A stretch of DNA of 44,534 bases from an uncultured Faecalibacterium sp. (GTDB taxonomy: Bacteria; Bacillota; Clostridia; Oscillospirales; Ruminococcaceae). Position 1 is the first letter of the stretch. Each line of letters starts with the position of its first letter. The position numbers and the translations under genes are program-made. This document shows, one piece after another, positions 25,825-35,536 of the stretch. Location of the stretch: contig CAKSTO010000014.1 in assembly GCA_934501115.1 (NCBI GenBank), positions 1-44,534 of the forward strand, written 5' to 3'. The notes below the pieces were generated by a model. The model saw nothing but the letters and a program-made list of their open reading frames with translations. It ran no database searches and was not told the origin of the DNA.

Positions 25825-28083
25825 ATGCCCAAAACGGTAGGCGTTGCCGTCAGCAATGCGACCTTCCATTTTGATAAGATTTATACCTATGCGGTCATGC
25901 CGGATCAGCAGGACTCTGTCCGGCTTGGCAGCATGGTATTGGTGCCCTTTGGACGTGGCAGCCGTGCCCGCATGGGCGTTGTGCTGGCCTGCGATGCAGA
26001 AACGGAAAGCTCGAAGCTGAAATTTCTCTTTGATGTGGCTCCGGCGTCCGCCTGCCTGACCCCGGAGCTGCTGCGGCTGGTGCATTTTCTGAAAGAGCGC
26101 ACCTTCTGCACCTACTATGAGGCAGTCAAGGCGGTTATCCCGTACGGCGCGCAGTATAAACCTGCTCTGGCGGCAGACGGCGTGACCCCGGTGCTGCAAA
26201 AACAGCTCACCCGTCATACGGAAAATGCCTATCGTCTGGTGGGAGAACTGCCCCGGAAGCCGAAGCCAACGGCTAAGCAGCTGGCGGCAGTGGCTCTGCT
26301 TGGCGGCGGGGTGCGTACGCTGAACGAGCTGGAGGATAAGGGCATCAGCCGTGCCGTGCTGGACAACCTGTGCGCGAAAGGCGTACTGGAATGCAGCAAG
26401 GTGAACAAATCGATCGATCTGTATTCGTCCATTCCGCTGAAAAACGAGCCAATTCATCTGACCGAAGAGCAGCAGGCGGCGTATGATGCGCTGCTGCCCA
26501 AGCTGGAGGATGATGCGCCCCACTCTGCGCTGCTCTATGGCGTCACCGGCAGCGGCAAGACGCTGGTATTTCTCAAACTGATCGCACATTGTCTGGAACA
26601 GGGGAGAAAGGCACTGGTTCTGGTGCCGGAGATCAGCCTGACACCGCAGATGATCCTTCGACTGAAAAGTCAGTTCGGACGCCGGGTGGCAGTGCAGCAC
26701 TCTGCCCTCAACCACACCGAGCGTCTTCTGCAGTGGCAGATGATCCAGGATGGCGGTGCAGATATTGTGGTTGGCACCCGCAGTGCTGTTTTTTCGCCGT
26801 TGGAAAACATCGGTCTGATCATCATTGACGAGGAGCAGGAGCACACCTACCGGTCGGAATCCTCTCCCCGCTACTCGGCGCATGAGATGGCTCGGCAGCG
26901 TGCAGCGGAAAACGGTGCACTGCTTCTTCTTGCCAGCGCCACTCCCAGCACGGAGAGCTTTTATGCGGCGCAGCATGGCCGTACCCAGCTGGTGCGCCTG
27001 ACCCAGCGCTACGGCGGCAACCCGCTGCCGAAGGTTCAGATCGTGGATATGCGTGCAGAACTGGCATCGGGGAATCCCAGGGAGATCAGCCTTGCGATGG
27101 AGGATGCCGTCCGCCGCAATCTGGATGCGAAAAAACAGACCATCCTGCTTTTGAACCGCCGCGGCTACCAGACCATGGCACAGTGCGAGGACTGCCGCGA
27201 GGTGCTCAAGTGCCAAAAGTGCAGTGTGCCGATGGTCTACCATAAGTCGGCGCACAAGGTGCTGTGCCACTACTGCGGCAGTCAGATGGAGCCGCCAACG
27301 GTCTGCCCGGCCTGCGGCGGCAAGCTGCAGTACCGGGGCTTTGGCACCCAGAAAGCAGAGGAAGAGCTTGCAAAACTTTTCCCGGATGCAAGAGTGCTGC
27401 GGATGGATCAGGATTCCACCGCTGCCAAGGATGCACACGAAAAGCTGCTGGCGAAATTTGCAGATCATGAATATGACATCATGGTGGGCACTCAGATGGT
27501 GGCCAAGGGACTGGATTTTGAAGATGTGACCCTTGTGGGTGTGCTGGGCATCGATTCGCTGCTGTTCGCACAGGGGTTCCGCGCATACGAGAACGTGTTC
27601 AGTCTGATCACACAGGTGGTTGGGCGCAGCGGAAGGGCAAAAGACCCGGGCTATGCCATTATCCAGACCACTGACCCGGATAATCCGGTGCTCAACCTTG
27701 CCGCCGCGCAGGATTACGATGCCTTTTTTGAACAGGAAATCGCCTACCGCAAGCTGGGTCTGTACCCGCCCTTCTGCGGGCTGTGTGTCATCGGCTTTGC
27801 AGGTGCAAAAGAGAACGAGGTGGCGCGGGCAGCGGCAAGGTTTTCGACGCTGCTGGGGCAGCAGGCAAAACAACAGCCTAACCTGCCGCTGCGGATCCTT
27901 GGCCCGACCCCCGGCAGTATTGAAAAGATCAACGACACCTATCGCTATAAATTGACCGTCAAGTGCCGCAATGACCGCCGCTTTCGGGATCTGGTACGCA
28001 GCACTTTGGGATTATATGAGCAAGAAAAACTTCCGTCCAAGGCGACTGTCGCGGTGGATCTGCATTCGGACGGAGATATCTGA
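25825..28083 (+). CDS. priA: Primosomal protein N' (replication restart helicase)
   Basis: A 752-residue superfamily 2 helicase that restarts stalled forks by loading the replicative helicase. N-terminal DNA-binding part (1-200), then Walker A YGVTGSGKTLVFLKLI (about residue 238-250), a DEEQ box in IIDEEQEHTYRSE (most PriA have DEEH), eight Cys of two zinc sites (CEDCREVLKCQKC and HYCGS/CPACGG) and helicase motifs V-VI (GTQMVAKGLDF, QVVGRSGRA). ATG 25825 follows AAGGAG. The length is normal. Confidence 0.96.
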   Translation: MPKTVGVAVSNATFHFDKIYTYAVMPDQQDSVRLGSMVLVPFGRGSRARMGVVLACDAETESSKLKFLFDVAPASACLTPELLRLVHFLKERTFCTYYEAVKAVIPYGAQYKPALAADGVTPVLQKQLTRHTENAYRLVGELPRKPKPTAKQLAAVALLGGGVRTLNELEDKGISRAVLDNLCAKGVLECSKVNKSIDLYSSIPLKNEPIHLTEEQQAAYDALLPKLEDDAPHSALLYGVTGSGKTLVFLKLIAHCLEQGRKALVLVPEISLTPQMILRLKSQFGRRVAVQHSALNHTERLLQWQMIQDGGADIVVGTRSAVFSPLENIGLIIIDEEQEHTYRSESSPRYSAHEMARQRAAENGALLLLASATPSTESFYAAQHGRTQLVRLTQRYGGNPLPKVQIVDMRAELASGNPREISLAMEDAVRRNLDAKKQTILLLNRRGYQTMAQCEDCREVLKCQKCSVPMVYHKSAHKVLCHYCGSQMEPPTVCPACGGKLQYRGFGTQKAEEELAKLFPDARVLRMDQDSTAAKDAHEKLLAKFADHEYDIMVGTQMVAKGLDFEDVTLVGVLGIDSLLFAQGFRAYENVFSLITQVVGRSGRAKDPGYAIIQTTDPDNPVLNLAAAQDYDAFFEQEIAYRKLGLYPPFCGLCVIGFAGAKENEVARAAARFSTLLGQQAKQQPNLPLRILGPTPGSIEKINDTYRYKLTVKCRNDRRFRDLVRSTLGLYEQEKLPSKATVAVDLHSDGDI

Positions 28084-28099
28084 TTTGGAGGTACCAATT

Positions 28100-28636
28100 A
28101 TGGCAATTCGCAACATTGTAAAAGAGGGCGACCCCATCCTGAACAAGGTCTGCCGTCCCGTGACCAACTTTGACGACCGTCTGGCAACGCTGCTGGATGA
28201 TATGCGCGAGACCATGATCGCCGCCGACGGCGTGGGTCTGGCCGGCCCGCAGGTGGGCATGCTGCGCCGCCTGTTCGTGGTGTGGGACACCACCGATGCC
28301 CCGGAAGAGATCCCTGCCGATTACGAGTACAAGTTCATCGACTTCGTGAACCCGGAGATCATTGCAGTGTCCGAGGACGAGGAGACGGCCTACGAGGGCT
28401 GCCTGTCCTTCCCGGGTCACAACGGTGCCGTGACCCGCCCTGCTGCGGTCAAGGTGCGCGCGCAGGATCGCCACGGAGAGTGGTTCGAACTGGAAGCGAA
28501 AGATCTTCTGGCACGCTGCATCCAGCACGAAAATGACCATCTGGATGGCATCACCATCATGCAGTCCAGCGAGTATTTCTACGAGGACACCGAAGAGGGC
28601 AAAAAAGCTGCCCGTGAAGCGAAAGGAAACAACTGA
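28100..28636 (+). CDS. def: Peptide deformylase
   Basis: A 178-residue metalloenzyme removing the N-formyl group from new proteins. ATG 28100 (MAIRNIVKEGDP) follows TTGGAGG. It has all three family motifs: GVGLAGPQVG, EGCLSFPG (metal Cys) and QHENDHLDG (two metal His, catalytic Glu). Its TGA overlaps the fmt start. Def and Fmt act at opposite ends of the formylation cycle. Confidence 0.97.
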   Translation: MAIRNIVKEGDPILNKVCRPVTNFDDRLATLLDDMRETMIAADGVGLAGPQVGMLRRLFVVWDTTDAPEEIPADYEYKFIDFVNPEIIAVSEDEETAYEGCLSFPGHNGAVTRPAAVKVRAQDRHGEWFELEAKDLLARCIQHENDHLDGITIMQSSEYFYEDTEEGKKAAREAKGNN

Positions 28637-29556
28637 TGCGCATTTTGTTCATGGGCACGCCGGATATTGCCGCCGAATGCCTGAAAGCCCTGTATGCTGC
28701 TGGGCATGACATCTGTGCGGTGTACACCCGGCGGGACAAGCCGGTGGGACGTAAGCAGGTGCTGACCGCGCCGCCGGTCAAGGAGGTTGCATTGGAGCAC
28801 GGTACGCCGGTGTTCCAGCCCCGCACTCTGCGGGATGGCAGCGAGGACGAGAACATCCGAGCACTGGCACCGGAGCTCATCGTGGTGGTGGCTTATGGCT
28901 GTATCTTGCCGAAGTCTGTGCTGGAGGCTCCGAAATACGGCTGCATCAACCTGCATGTCTCCCTGCTGCCAAAATACCGCGGCAGCGCCCCGGTACAGTG
29001 GGCGGTGCTGAACGGTGATGCAGAGACCGGCGTTTCCATCATGCAGATGGATGAGGGGCTTGACACCGGCGATGTTCTTTGCTGTGAGAAGATTGCCATC
29101 GACGCCGAAGAGACCAGCGGCGAGCTGTTTGACCGTGTGACCGCTGTGGGCGCCCGCGTGCTGTGTGAGGTGGTGCCGGAGATCGCTGCCGGTACGCTGA
29201 CTGCACAGCCGCAGGCTCACGAGAACGCCAGTGCTGCTCCGATGCTGAATAAGGAGATGGCAGAGTTCCGCCTGACCGAATCGGCTGCCCACATCCACAA
29301 CTGGGTGCGCGGCATGAACCCGTGGCCCGGTGCATGGTTCGTCACCTCCGGCGGAAAAAAGCTCAAGGTGATGGAGTGCCGCGCGGTAGCGTCCAACGGT
29401 GAAGCTCCCGGCACTGTGCTGGCAACAAAGCCCCTGACGGTGTCCTGCAGCAAGGGGGCTATCCAGCTGCTGAACGTGGTGCCTGAGGGCAAAAAGCCTA
29501 TGGACGGCACTGCTTTTGCAGCTGGTCAACGTTTGAAAACGGGGGATATTCTTTGA
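28636..29556 (+). CDS. fmt: Methionyl-tRNA formyltransferase
   Basis: A 306-residue enzyme formylating initiator Met-tRNA with 10-formyl-THF. Motifs: MRILFMGTPDIAAECLKAL at the start, NLHVSLLPKYRGSAPVQWA with the catalytic Asn/His/Asp region, and a C-terminal OB-like domain. TGATG overlap with def at the start and with rsmB at the end implies coupled translation. Confidence 0.97.
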   Translation: MRILFMGTPDIAAECLKALYAAGHDICAVYTRRDKPVGRKQVLTAPPVKEVALEHGTPVFQPRTLRDGSEDENIRALAPELIVVVAYGCILPKSVLEAPKYGCINLHVSLLPKYRGSAPVQWAVLNGDAETGVSIMQMDEGLDTGDVLCCEKIAIDAEETSGELFDRVTAVGARVLCEVVPEIAAGTLTAQPQAHENASAAPMLNKEMAEFRLTESAAHIHNWVRGMNPWPGAWFVTSGGKKLKVMECRAVASNGEAPGTVLATKPLTVSCSKGAIQLLNVVPEGKKPMDGTAFAAGQRLKTGDIL

Positions 29557-30878
29557 TGGGCGCAAATCCGCGCGCGGCAGCAGTTTCTGCACTGGTACGG
29601 CAGGAGCAGAATGGATTTTCCAATCTTGTTCTGGATGCCGAGCTCAAGCGTCAGAAGCTGGAAGGCCGGGATAAAGCATTTGCCAGCGCTGTCTTTTACA
29701 CGGTGCTGGAGCATCAGGGAACACTGGACTATATTCTGGAGCAGTTCCTGCCCAAGGGTCTTGCAAAGCTGGATGCTCCGGTGCGCGAGATCCTGCGTGC
29801 GGCTCTGGCGCAGGCACGGTATATGCAGGTGCCCGCATCTGCAGCTGTGAACGAAGCGGTCAAGCTGACCCGTACCTTCAAAAAATCCAGCGCATCCGGT
29901 CTGGTCAATGCAGTTCTGCGACGGGCGTGCAGCTATGATCTGAGCACCGCGAACTTTGAAAATGAGGTGGAACGCCTCATGGTGTTGGGCTCTTCCGGGC
30001 GGGATGTGGCAGATTTTCTGCACAAAAACTACCCGGATGAAGCACTGGGAATCCTGACCGATCAGGCTGACGGCGGCTTGACCAGCCTGCGGGCAAACCC
30101 CCTCAGGGCAAGCATGAAGGAGCTGTGCGATAAGCTGCTGGTTTCCGGTGCAAAGGAGGCGCATCCGGGCATTGTGCCCGGCAGCGTGTTGGCCCGGTTT
30201 GAAGGCAGCCCTGCTGAAAATGAGCTGTTTCGGCAGGGATATTTCCATGTGGAAGGGCAGGCCAGCCAGCTGGCGGCGCTCTGCGTGGAAGCGCAGCCGG
30301 AAGAGACCGTCATCGATCTCTGTGCTGCCCCCGGCGGCAAAACCATCCTGCTGGCAGAGCAGATGCAGAATACCGGCAGGCTCTGCAGCTGCGATGCTGC
30401 AGAGAACCGTGTGCGGCTCATTCACACAGCGGTGGAGCGCATGGGGCTGACAAATGTGGAGACCCTTTGCAATGACGCCACGAAGGTGAATCCGGCTTTG
30501 CCGCAGGCTGACCGCATCCTGACGGATGTGCCCTGCAGCGGACTGGGCATTTTGGCAAAAAAGCCGGATCTGCGCTATAAAAAGCTCGATCCTGTGCGAG
30601 AGGCTGAATTATTGAGGACACAGGCGGCCATTCTGGATACGGCGGCACAGCTGTTGAAAAAGGGCGGCAGGCTGGTCTACTCCACCTGCACCATTGACCC
30701 GGCGGAGAATCAGGAACAGATCGCTGCATTTCTGAGCCGTCACCCGGAATTTTCTGTGGTGACACCTGCTGTGGAGCTGCCCGCCGGCATGGAAGCGGGG
30801 GAGTATGGAATGCTTTCGGTACCTACCCGCACCGGCATGGACGGATTTTTCCTCTGTGCCATGCAGAAGAATGGGTGA
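29556..30878 (+). CDS. rsmB: 16S rRNA m5C967 methyltransferase RsmB
   Basis: A 440-residue enzyme (also called Sun). Residues 1-140 are a NusB-like RNA-binding domain (AAAVSALVRQEQNGFSNLVL); residues 230-440 are a SAM-dependent m5C methyltransferase with CAAPGGKTILLAEQM, TDVPCSGLGILAKKPD and the catalytic YSTCTIDPAENQEQ. ATG 29556 overlaps the fmt TGA. A TTG three bases earlier is less likely. Confidence 0.95.
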   Translation: MGANPRAAAVSALVRQEQNGFSNLVLDAELKRQKLEGRDKAFASAVFYTVLEHQGTLDYILEQFLPKGLAKLDAPVREILRAALAQARYMQVPASAAVNEAVKLTRTFKKSSASGLVNAVLRRACSYDLSTANFENEVERLMVLGSSGRDVADFLHKNYPDEALGILTDQADGGLTSLRANPLRASMKELCDKLLVSGAKEAHPGIVPGSVLARFEGSPAENELFRQGYFHVEGQASQLAALCVEAQPEETVIDLCAAPGGKTILLAEQMQNTGRLCSCDAAENRVRLIHTAVERMGLTNVETLCNDATKVNPALPQADRILTDVPCSGLGILAKKPDLRYKKLDPVREAELLRTQAAILDTAAQLLKKGGRLVYSTCTIDPAENQEQIAAFLSRHPEFSVVTPAVELPAGMEAGEYGMLSVPTRTGMDGFFLCAMQKNG

Positions 30879-30929
30879 TGGCTTCCATAAAACAAGGGGC
30901 TCATTCGTAGAAACCAATAGGAGAACGCA

Positions 30930-31970
30930 ATGGAACAAAAACGCTGTATTTCTTCTCTGACGCTGGCTGAGCTGACCGCTGAGCTGAAGGCGATGGGGCA
31001 GCCGGGCTTTCGGGCAAAACAGATCTTTCACTGGGTGCACCAGAAGCTGGTCACCGAGTTTTCTGCCATGACCGACCAGCCCAAGACCCTGCTGGCAAAG
31101 CTGGAAGAGAGCTTCTATATCGCTGCGCCCAGGATCGAGCGCCGACAGGAAGCAAAGGACGGCACCGTCAAATACCTGCTGCGCATGGCCGACGGCAACT
31201 GCATCGAAACGGTCGTCATGCGCTACCACTACGGCAACACCGTGTGCGTGTCCACGCAGGTGGGCTGCCGCATGGGCTGCCGCTTCTGCGCGTCCACGCA
31301 GGCAGGCCGTGTGCGCAATCTGGAGGCAGGCGAGATCTGCTCCGAGATCTACACCGCCCAGAAAGATATCGGGGAGCGCATTTCCCACATCGTGCTCATG
31401 GGGATTGGCGAACCGCTGGATAACTTTGACGAAGTGATGAAGTTTCTGGAAAATATCACTTCTCCGGAGGGCGTCAACATCGGGATGCGCAACATCAGCC
31501 TCTCCACCTGCGGTCTTGTGCCCAAGATCGATCTTCTGGCAGAGAAAAAGCTGCAGCTGACCCTTTCGGTTTCGCTGCACGCCCCGAACAATGAGATCCG
31601 CAGCGGGATGATGCCGGTGAATGACGCCTACCCTGTGGAGGTGCTGATGCAGGCTGTGCGCCGCTATCAGGACACCACTGGCCGCCGGGTCAGTTTTGAA
31701 TATTCCATGGTGCGCGGGGTCAATGATTCCGATGCCTGCGCAAAGCAGCTGGCAAACCTCATCCGGGGTATGGGCGCGCATGTGAACCTGATCCCGATCA
31801 ACCCGGTGGACGGAAGCCCCTACTCAGCCACTGACGCAGCAAATGTGCACCGCTTTCAGCAAAAGCTGGAGAGCCTTGGCGTCAACGCGACGGTGCGCCG
31901 CCGCCTTGGCAGCGAGATCAGCGCTGCCTGCGGTCAGCTGCGCCGGGATGAAATGAACGGGAAGGCATAA
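30930..31970 (+). CDS. rlmN: 23S rRNA/tRNA adenine-C2 methyltransferase RlmN
   Basis: A 346-residue radical SAM enzyme methylating A2503 of 23S rRNA and A37 of some tRNAs. The [4Fe-4S] cluster motif is C113-x3-C117-x2-C120 in VGCRMGCRFCAST. LMGIGEPLDNFDEVM and the C-terminal region that carries the methyl-bearing Cys (ISAACGQLR) are present. ATG 30930 follows AGGAGAACGCA. The gap to rsmB is 51 bases. Confidence 0.97.
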   Translation: MEQKRCISSLTLAELTAELKAMGQPGFRAKQIFHWVHQKLVTEFSAMTDQPKTLLAKLEESFYIAAPRIERRQEAKDGTVKYLLRMADGNCIETVVMRYHYGNTVCVSTQVGCRMGCRFCASTQAGRVRNLEAGEICSEIYTAQKDIGERISHIVLMGIGEPLDNFDEVMKFLENITSPEGVNIGMRNISLSTCGLVPKIDLLAEKKLQLTLSVSLHAPNNEIRSGMMPVNDAYPVEVLMQAVRRYQDTTGRRVSFEYSMVRGVNDSDACAKQLANLIRGMGAHVNLIPINPVDGSPYSATDAANVHRFQQKLESLGVNATVRRRLGSEISAACGQLRRDEMNGKA

Positions 31971-31985
31971 TAAAGGGAGAATCCT

Positions 31986-32738
31986 ATGAAACTTGCAGGA
32001 AAAACAGATGTCGGACGTGTCCGTCAGGATAATCAGGACGATTACCGCGCAGGCAGGCTGCCCGGCGATGCCGCATGGCTTCTGGTCTGCGATGGCATGG
32101 GCGGTGCACGCGGCGGAAGGGAAGCCAGCCAGAGCGCATGCAATATCATTGAGCGCTGCTTTCAGGAGCAGTATGCTTCCAAGTGTCTGCCCGGCGAGGA
32201 AGAGACCTTTTTGAAAAAGACGCTGCTCAGCGCCAACCGCTTTGTGTTTCAGAAAGCCATGCAGGACGAGGCACTGGCGGGCATGGGCACCACGGCAGTC
32301 TGCGCACTGGTGCGTTCCGGACAGATCTATCTATGCCATGCAGGCGACTCCCGTGCCTATCTGTTCCGGGACGGGAAGCTGGTGCAGCTCACACATGACC
32401 ACTCCTATGTGCAGGAATTGGTGGACTGCGGAACGATCACGGTGGAGGAAGCCGAGCATCACCCGCAGAAAAACATCATTACCCGCGCCCTTGGCGTGGA
32501 TTATCGGCTGGAGTCGGAGTACACCCATGCAGCGCTGCATGGCGGCGACCTGCTGCTTTTATGTTCAGACGGTCTTACCAACGCGGTGCCGCGGGAGCAG
32601 ATGGAGACGCTGCTGCGCAGCGGCACGTTCTACGATCTGCCGGACAGACTCGTCCATGCGGCCAATGAAAATGGTGGCCCGGATAATATCACGGCACTTC
32701 TGCTGAGCGCAGACCCAACGGAGGTACACAATGGATAA
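31986..32738 (+). CDS. stp: PP2C-family Ser/Thr protein phosphatase
   Basis: A 250-residue phosphatase. Metal-binding motifs: DVGRVRQDNQDDY, VCDGMGGARGG, GMGTTAV, HAGDSRAYL, LLCSDGLTN and NGGPDNITALL. It is the partner of the membrane kinase that follows and would reverse its phosphorylations. ATG 31986 follows AAAGGGAGAA. Its last eight bases overlap the kinase start. Confidence 0.96.
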   Translation: MKLAGKTDVGRVRQDNQDDYRAGRLPGDAAWLLVCDGMGGARGGREASQSACNIIERCFQEQYASKCLPGEEETFLKKTLLSANRFVFQKAMQDEALAGMGTTAVCALVRSGQIYLCHAGDSRAYLFRDGKLVQLTHDHSYVQELVDCGTITVEEAEHHPQKNIITRALGVDYRLESEYTHAALHGGDLLLLCSDGLTNAVPREQMETLLRSGTFYDLPDRLVHAANENGGPDNITALLLSADPTEVHNG

Positions 32739-34629
32739 CCTGATCGGCAAAAAGCTGGACGGCCTGTATGAGGTGAAAGAACTGATCGGCTCCGGCGGCA
32801 TGGCAAATGTCTATAAGGCTGTCATGCTGGGCAAAAACGGCCCTGTTCCTCCCGGAACGGTGGTTGCGGTCAAGGTGCTGCGTCAGGAGTATATGCACGA
32901 CCCAGATCTTGTACGCCGCTTCAAGAACGAGTCCAAAGCCATTTCGCTGCTGAACCATCCAAACATCGTTAAAGTATACGATGTTTCGGTCAACGATGAT
33001 CTGCAGTATATCGTGATGGAGTATGTGGACGGCATGACCCTGCGTGAGTACCTGAATGAGCGCGGCGGTAAGCTGACCAACCGGGAGACCGTGCACTTCA
33101 TCTCGCAGATCCTCAAAGCGTTGGAACATGCACATGCCAACGGTGTGGTGCACCGGGACATCAAACCTCAAAATATCATGCTGCTGGACAATGGTCAGCT
33201 GCGGATGATGGATTTCGGCATTGCTCGCATTTCCCGTGCAGAAAACCAGCTGCTGGCCGGTAAGGCTATGGGCAGTGTGCACTATATCAGCCCGGAGCAG
33301 GCCAAAGGCGATGTGACGGACTGCACCAGCGATATCTATTCCGTCGGCGTCATGATGTATGAAATGCTTTCCGGTCATCTGCCCTTTGATGCAGATGACA
33401 TGGTGGAAGTTGCCATCAAGCAGATCTCGGATACGCCCAGACCGCTGCAGGAGCTGGCACCGGAAGTGCCCGCCGCACTGGTGGAGATCACCGAAAAGGC
33501 GATGGCAAAGCTGCCGCAGAACCGCTATGCATCTGCCCGCGAGATGCTGGATGCACTGGATACCTATGTGCAAAACCCTGCTGTCCTGTTTGAGTACAAA
33601 TATATTACTGAAGATGCGCCCGAAAAGGTGGTGAAACGTACGATGAATCAGAATCGAGCAAACCGCAGGCCGGAGCAGCCCGAACCCCGCAGCCGGAAGC
33701 ATGCACCAAGAAAAAAGCGCCGCACCGTTTTTCTGCCGGCATTGTTCGGCATTACGGCTGCGTTTGCCGTTGCCTGCATGGCATTGTGCTGGATGATCCT
33801 GAATGATTCTTCAAACCTCATGAACAACAAGGCGGATATCACCCTGAATGATTATGTCGGCATGACCCGTGATGAGGCGCAGGCCTCAGAACAAGTGGTT
33901 TCCGGCCAGATCACGGTGGAGTGGGAAGAAGAGTACAACAGCAACTATGCGGCAGGCTACGTTTACAAGCAGTCGCCGGTGGCAGGACGCACGGTGCGCG
34001 AGGGCCAAAGCGTGACCCTCACGGTCAGCCTTGGCACGCAGTATGTCACAGTGCCGGATCTGACCAACTACGTGCAGGCGGATGCCGAGCAGCAGCTCAA
34101 AAATCTGGGTGTGTCGGTTCTGGTCACACAGGCCGTGGAGCCCTCGGTGGCTTCAGGTGCCGTTATCCGCACCGACCCGGCGGCAGGCAGTCAGGTTGCA
34201 GCGGGCAGCACGGTGGTCGTTTATATCAGCCGCCCGCAGGTGTCTACCACCACCAAAGTGCCTTCTCTGGTGGGCATGAGCACAGAGGATGCACGCACGC
34301 TGCTGGTGCAGAACCACCTTGGCGTGGGCAGTCAGTCGGAAGAGTACAGCGATCAGCCGGCAGGCACGGTCATCAGCCAGAACCCGGCCGCAGGCTCTAC
34401 GGCCAAGCTGAATGGCCGTGTGAGCATCGTGGTGAGTGCAGGCCCGGAACCGCAGCCGGAGCCGGAGGCACCCAGTGAAAGCACGGGCGGCGACTGGTGG
34501 AGCGGCCTGTTCGGCAGTGGATCATCGTCCTCTTCCAGCTCGGCAGCGACCGGCGGTGAGCAGAGCACCGAGAGCGGCAGCACTCAGACAGGCGGCATCA
34601 CCGACTGGTGGAGCTCGCTACTGGGCTGA
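32731..34629 (+). CDS. prkC: PASTA-domain Ser/Thr kinase (PrkC type)
   Basis: A 632-residue membrane kinase. Residues 1-275: kinase with GSGGMANVYKA, ATP lysine K48, HRDIKPQN (D143) and DFG (D161); the N-lobe has an insert (GKNGPVPPGT) between early strands. A basic juxtamembrane segment leads to one helix at about 332-357. Outside are three PASTA domains, about 370-435, 438-501 and 509-570, which bind peptidoglycan fragments or beta-lactams. The tail (575-632) is rich in Ser/Gly and repeats DWWS (588-591 and 625-628). It signals on cell wall state together with the phosphatase upstream. Confidence 0.95.
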   Translation: MDNLIGKKLDGLYEVKELIGSGGMANVYKAVMLGKNGPVPPGTVVAVKVLRQEYMHDPDLVRRFKNESKAISLLNHPNIVKVYDVSVNDDLQYIVMEYVDGMTLREYLNERGGKLTNRETVHFISQILKALEHAHANGVVHRDIKPQNIMLLDNGQLRMMDFGIARISRAENQLLAGKAMGSVHYISPEQAKGDVTDCTSDIYSVGVMMYEMLSGHLPFDADDMVEVAIKQISDTPRPLQELAPEVPAALVEITEKAMAKLPQNRYASAREMLDALDTYVQNPAVLFEYKYITEDAPEKVVKRTMNQNRANRRPEQPEPRSRKHAPRKKRRTVFLPALFGITAAFAVACMALCWMILNDSSNLMNNKADITLNDYVGMTRDEAQASEQVVSGQITVEWEEEYNSNYAAGYVYKQSPVAGRTVREGQSVTLTVSLGTQYVTVPDLTNYVQADAEQQLKNLGVSVLVTQAVEPSVASGAVIRTDPAAGSQVAAGSTVVVYISRPQVSTTTKVPSLVGMSTEDARTLLVQNHLGVGSQSEEYSDQPAGTVISQNPAAGSTAKLNGRVSIVVSAGPEPQPEPEAPSESTGGDWWSGLFGSGSSSSSSSAATGGEQSTESGSTQTGGITDWWSSLLG

Positions 34630-34640
34630 CGGAGGCGCGC

Positions 34641-35519
34641 ATGAAAGGCTATATTACCAAAGGGATCGGTGGATTTTATTATGTGAAAACGCCGGAGGGT
34701 CTTGTGGAATGCAAGCCCCGCGGCATCTTCCGCAAACAGAAGATCTCGCCGGTGGCAGGCGACGAGGTGACGCTTGAAACAGAGCAGGGTGCAACGGTGA
34801 TCGCAGAGATCGCTCCCCGCAAAAATGTGTTTGTACGCCCGCCGATGGCCAATCTGGACGTGCTGTTTCTCGTGGCCAGCACCACTCAGCCTACCCCCAG
34901 CACCCTCGTGCTGGATAAGCTCTCTGCGATCGCAGTGGACAAAGGGGTGCAGCCGGTGATCGTCTGCACGAAGGGCGATCTGGCTGAAGCGGAATTTCTG
35001 CGTGGAGCCTACGAAAAATCCACACTGCCCTTTATCCGGATCGATTACGAGACCGGTGCTGGGCTGGATGAGGTAAAACAGTGGATCAATGGACGTCTGT
35101 GTGCATTCTGCGGCAACTCCGGTGTGGGAAAGTCTACACTGCTGAACCATCTGCTGCCGGAGGCGGAGCGTGAGACCAGCGCCATCAGCCAGAAGCTGGG
35201 ACGCGGCCGACATACGACCCGTGAGGTGACCATCTTTGAGGCGTTTGGCGGACGCATTGCGGATACGCCGGGCTTTGCAAGTCTGGAAGCAAACCGCGCC
35301 GGGTTTATCCCGAAGGAGAATCTGGAGCATGTTTTCCCGGAGTTTGCCCCTTATCTGGGTGAGTGCCAGTTCACCGGATGCTCTCATCGCAGCGAAAAAG
35401 GCTGTGCAGTGCGTGCTGCTCTGGCAGAAGGCAAACTCTCCCAGACCCGATATGACAGCTATTGCGCCATGTACGAAGAGGTCAAGGACGTCAAGGACTG
35501 GCAGCGCCCGAAAGTATAA
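34641..35519 (+). CDS. rsgA: Ribosome small subunit GTPase RsgA
   Basis: A 292-residue circularly permuted GTPase for 30S maturation. ATG 34641 follows GGAGGCGCGC, overriding an in-frame upstream start at 34608. Order of parts: OB fold (1-75), GTPase with TKGD before the P-loop GNSGVGKSTLLNHL (permuted order), DTPGFASLE, then the zinc knuckle CQFTGCSHRSEKGC. It is followed in most Firmicutes by rpe, absent here. Confidence 0.96.
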   Translation: MKGYITKGIGGFYYVKTPEGLVECKPRGIFRKQKISPVAGDEVTLETEQGATVIAEIAPRKNVFVRPPMANLDVLFLVASTTQPTPSTLVLDKLSAIAVDKGVQPVIVCTKGDLAEAEFLRGAYEKSTLPFIRIDYETGAGLDEVKQWINGRLCAFCGNSGVGKSTLLNHLLPEAERETSAISQKLGRGRHTTREVTIFEAFGGRIADTPGFASLEANRAGFIPKENLEHVFPEFAPYLGECQFTGCSHRSEKGCAVRAALAEGKLSQTRYDSYCAMYEEVKDVKDWQRPKV

Positions 35520-35536
35520 GAGTGAGGAAGGATTCC

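Noticed and set aside
25666..27873. Minus-strand frame opposite priA
   Set aside because: PriA is complete with helicase and zinc motifs; the opposite frame has no start signals.
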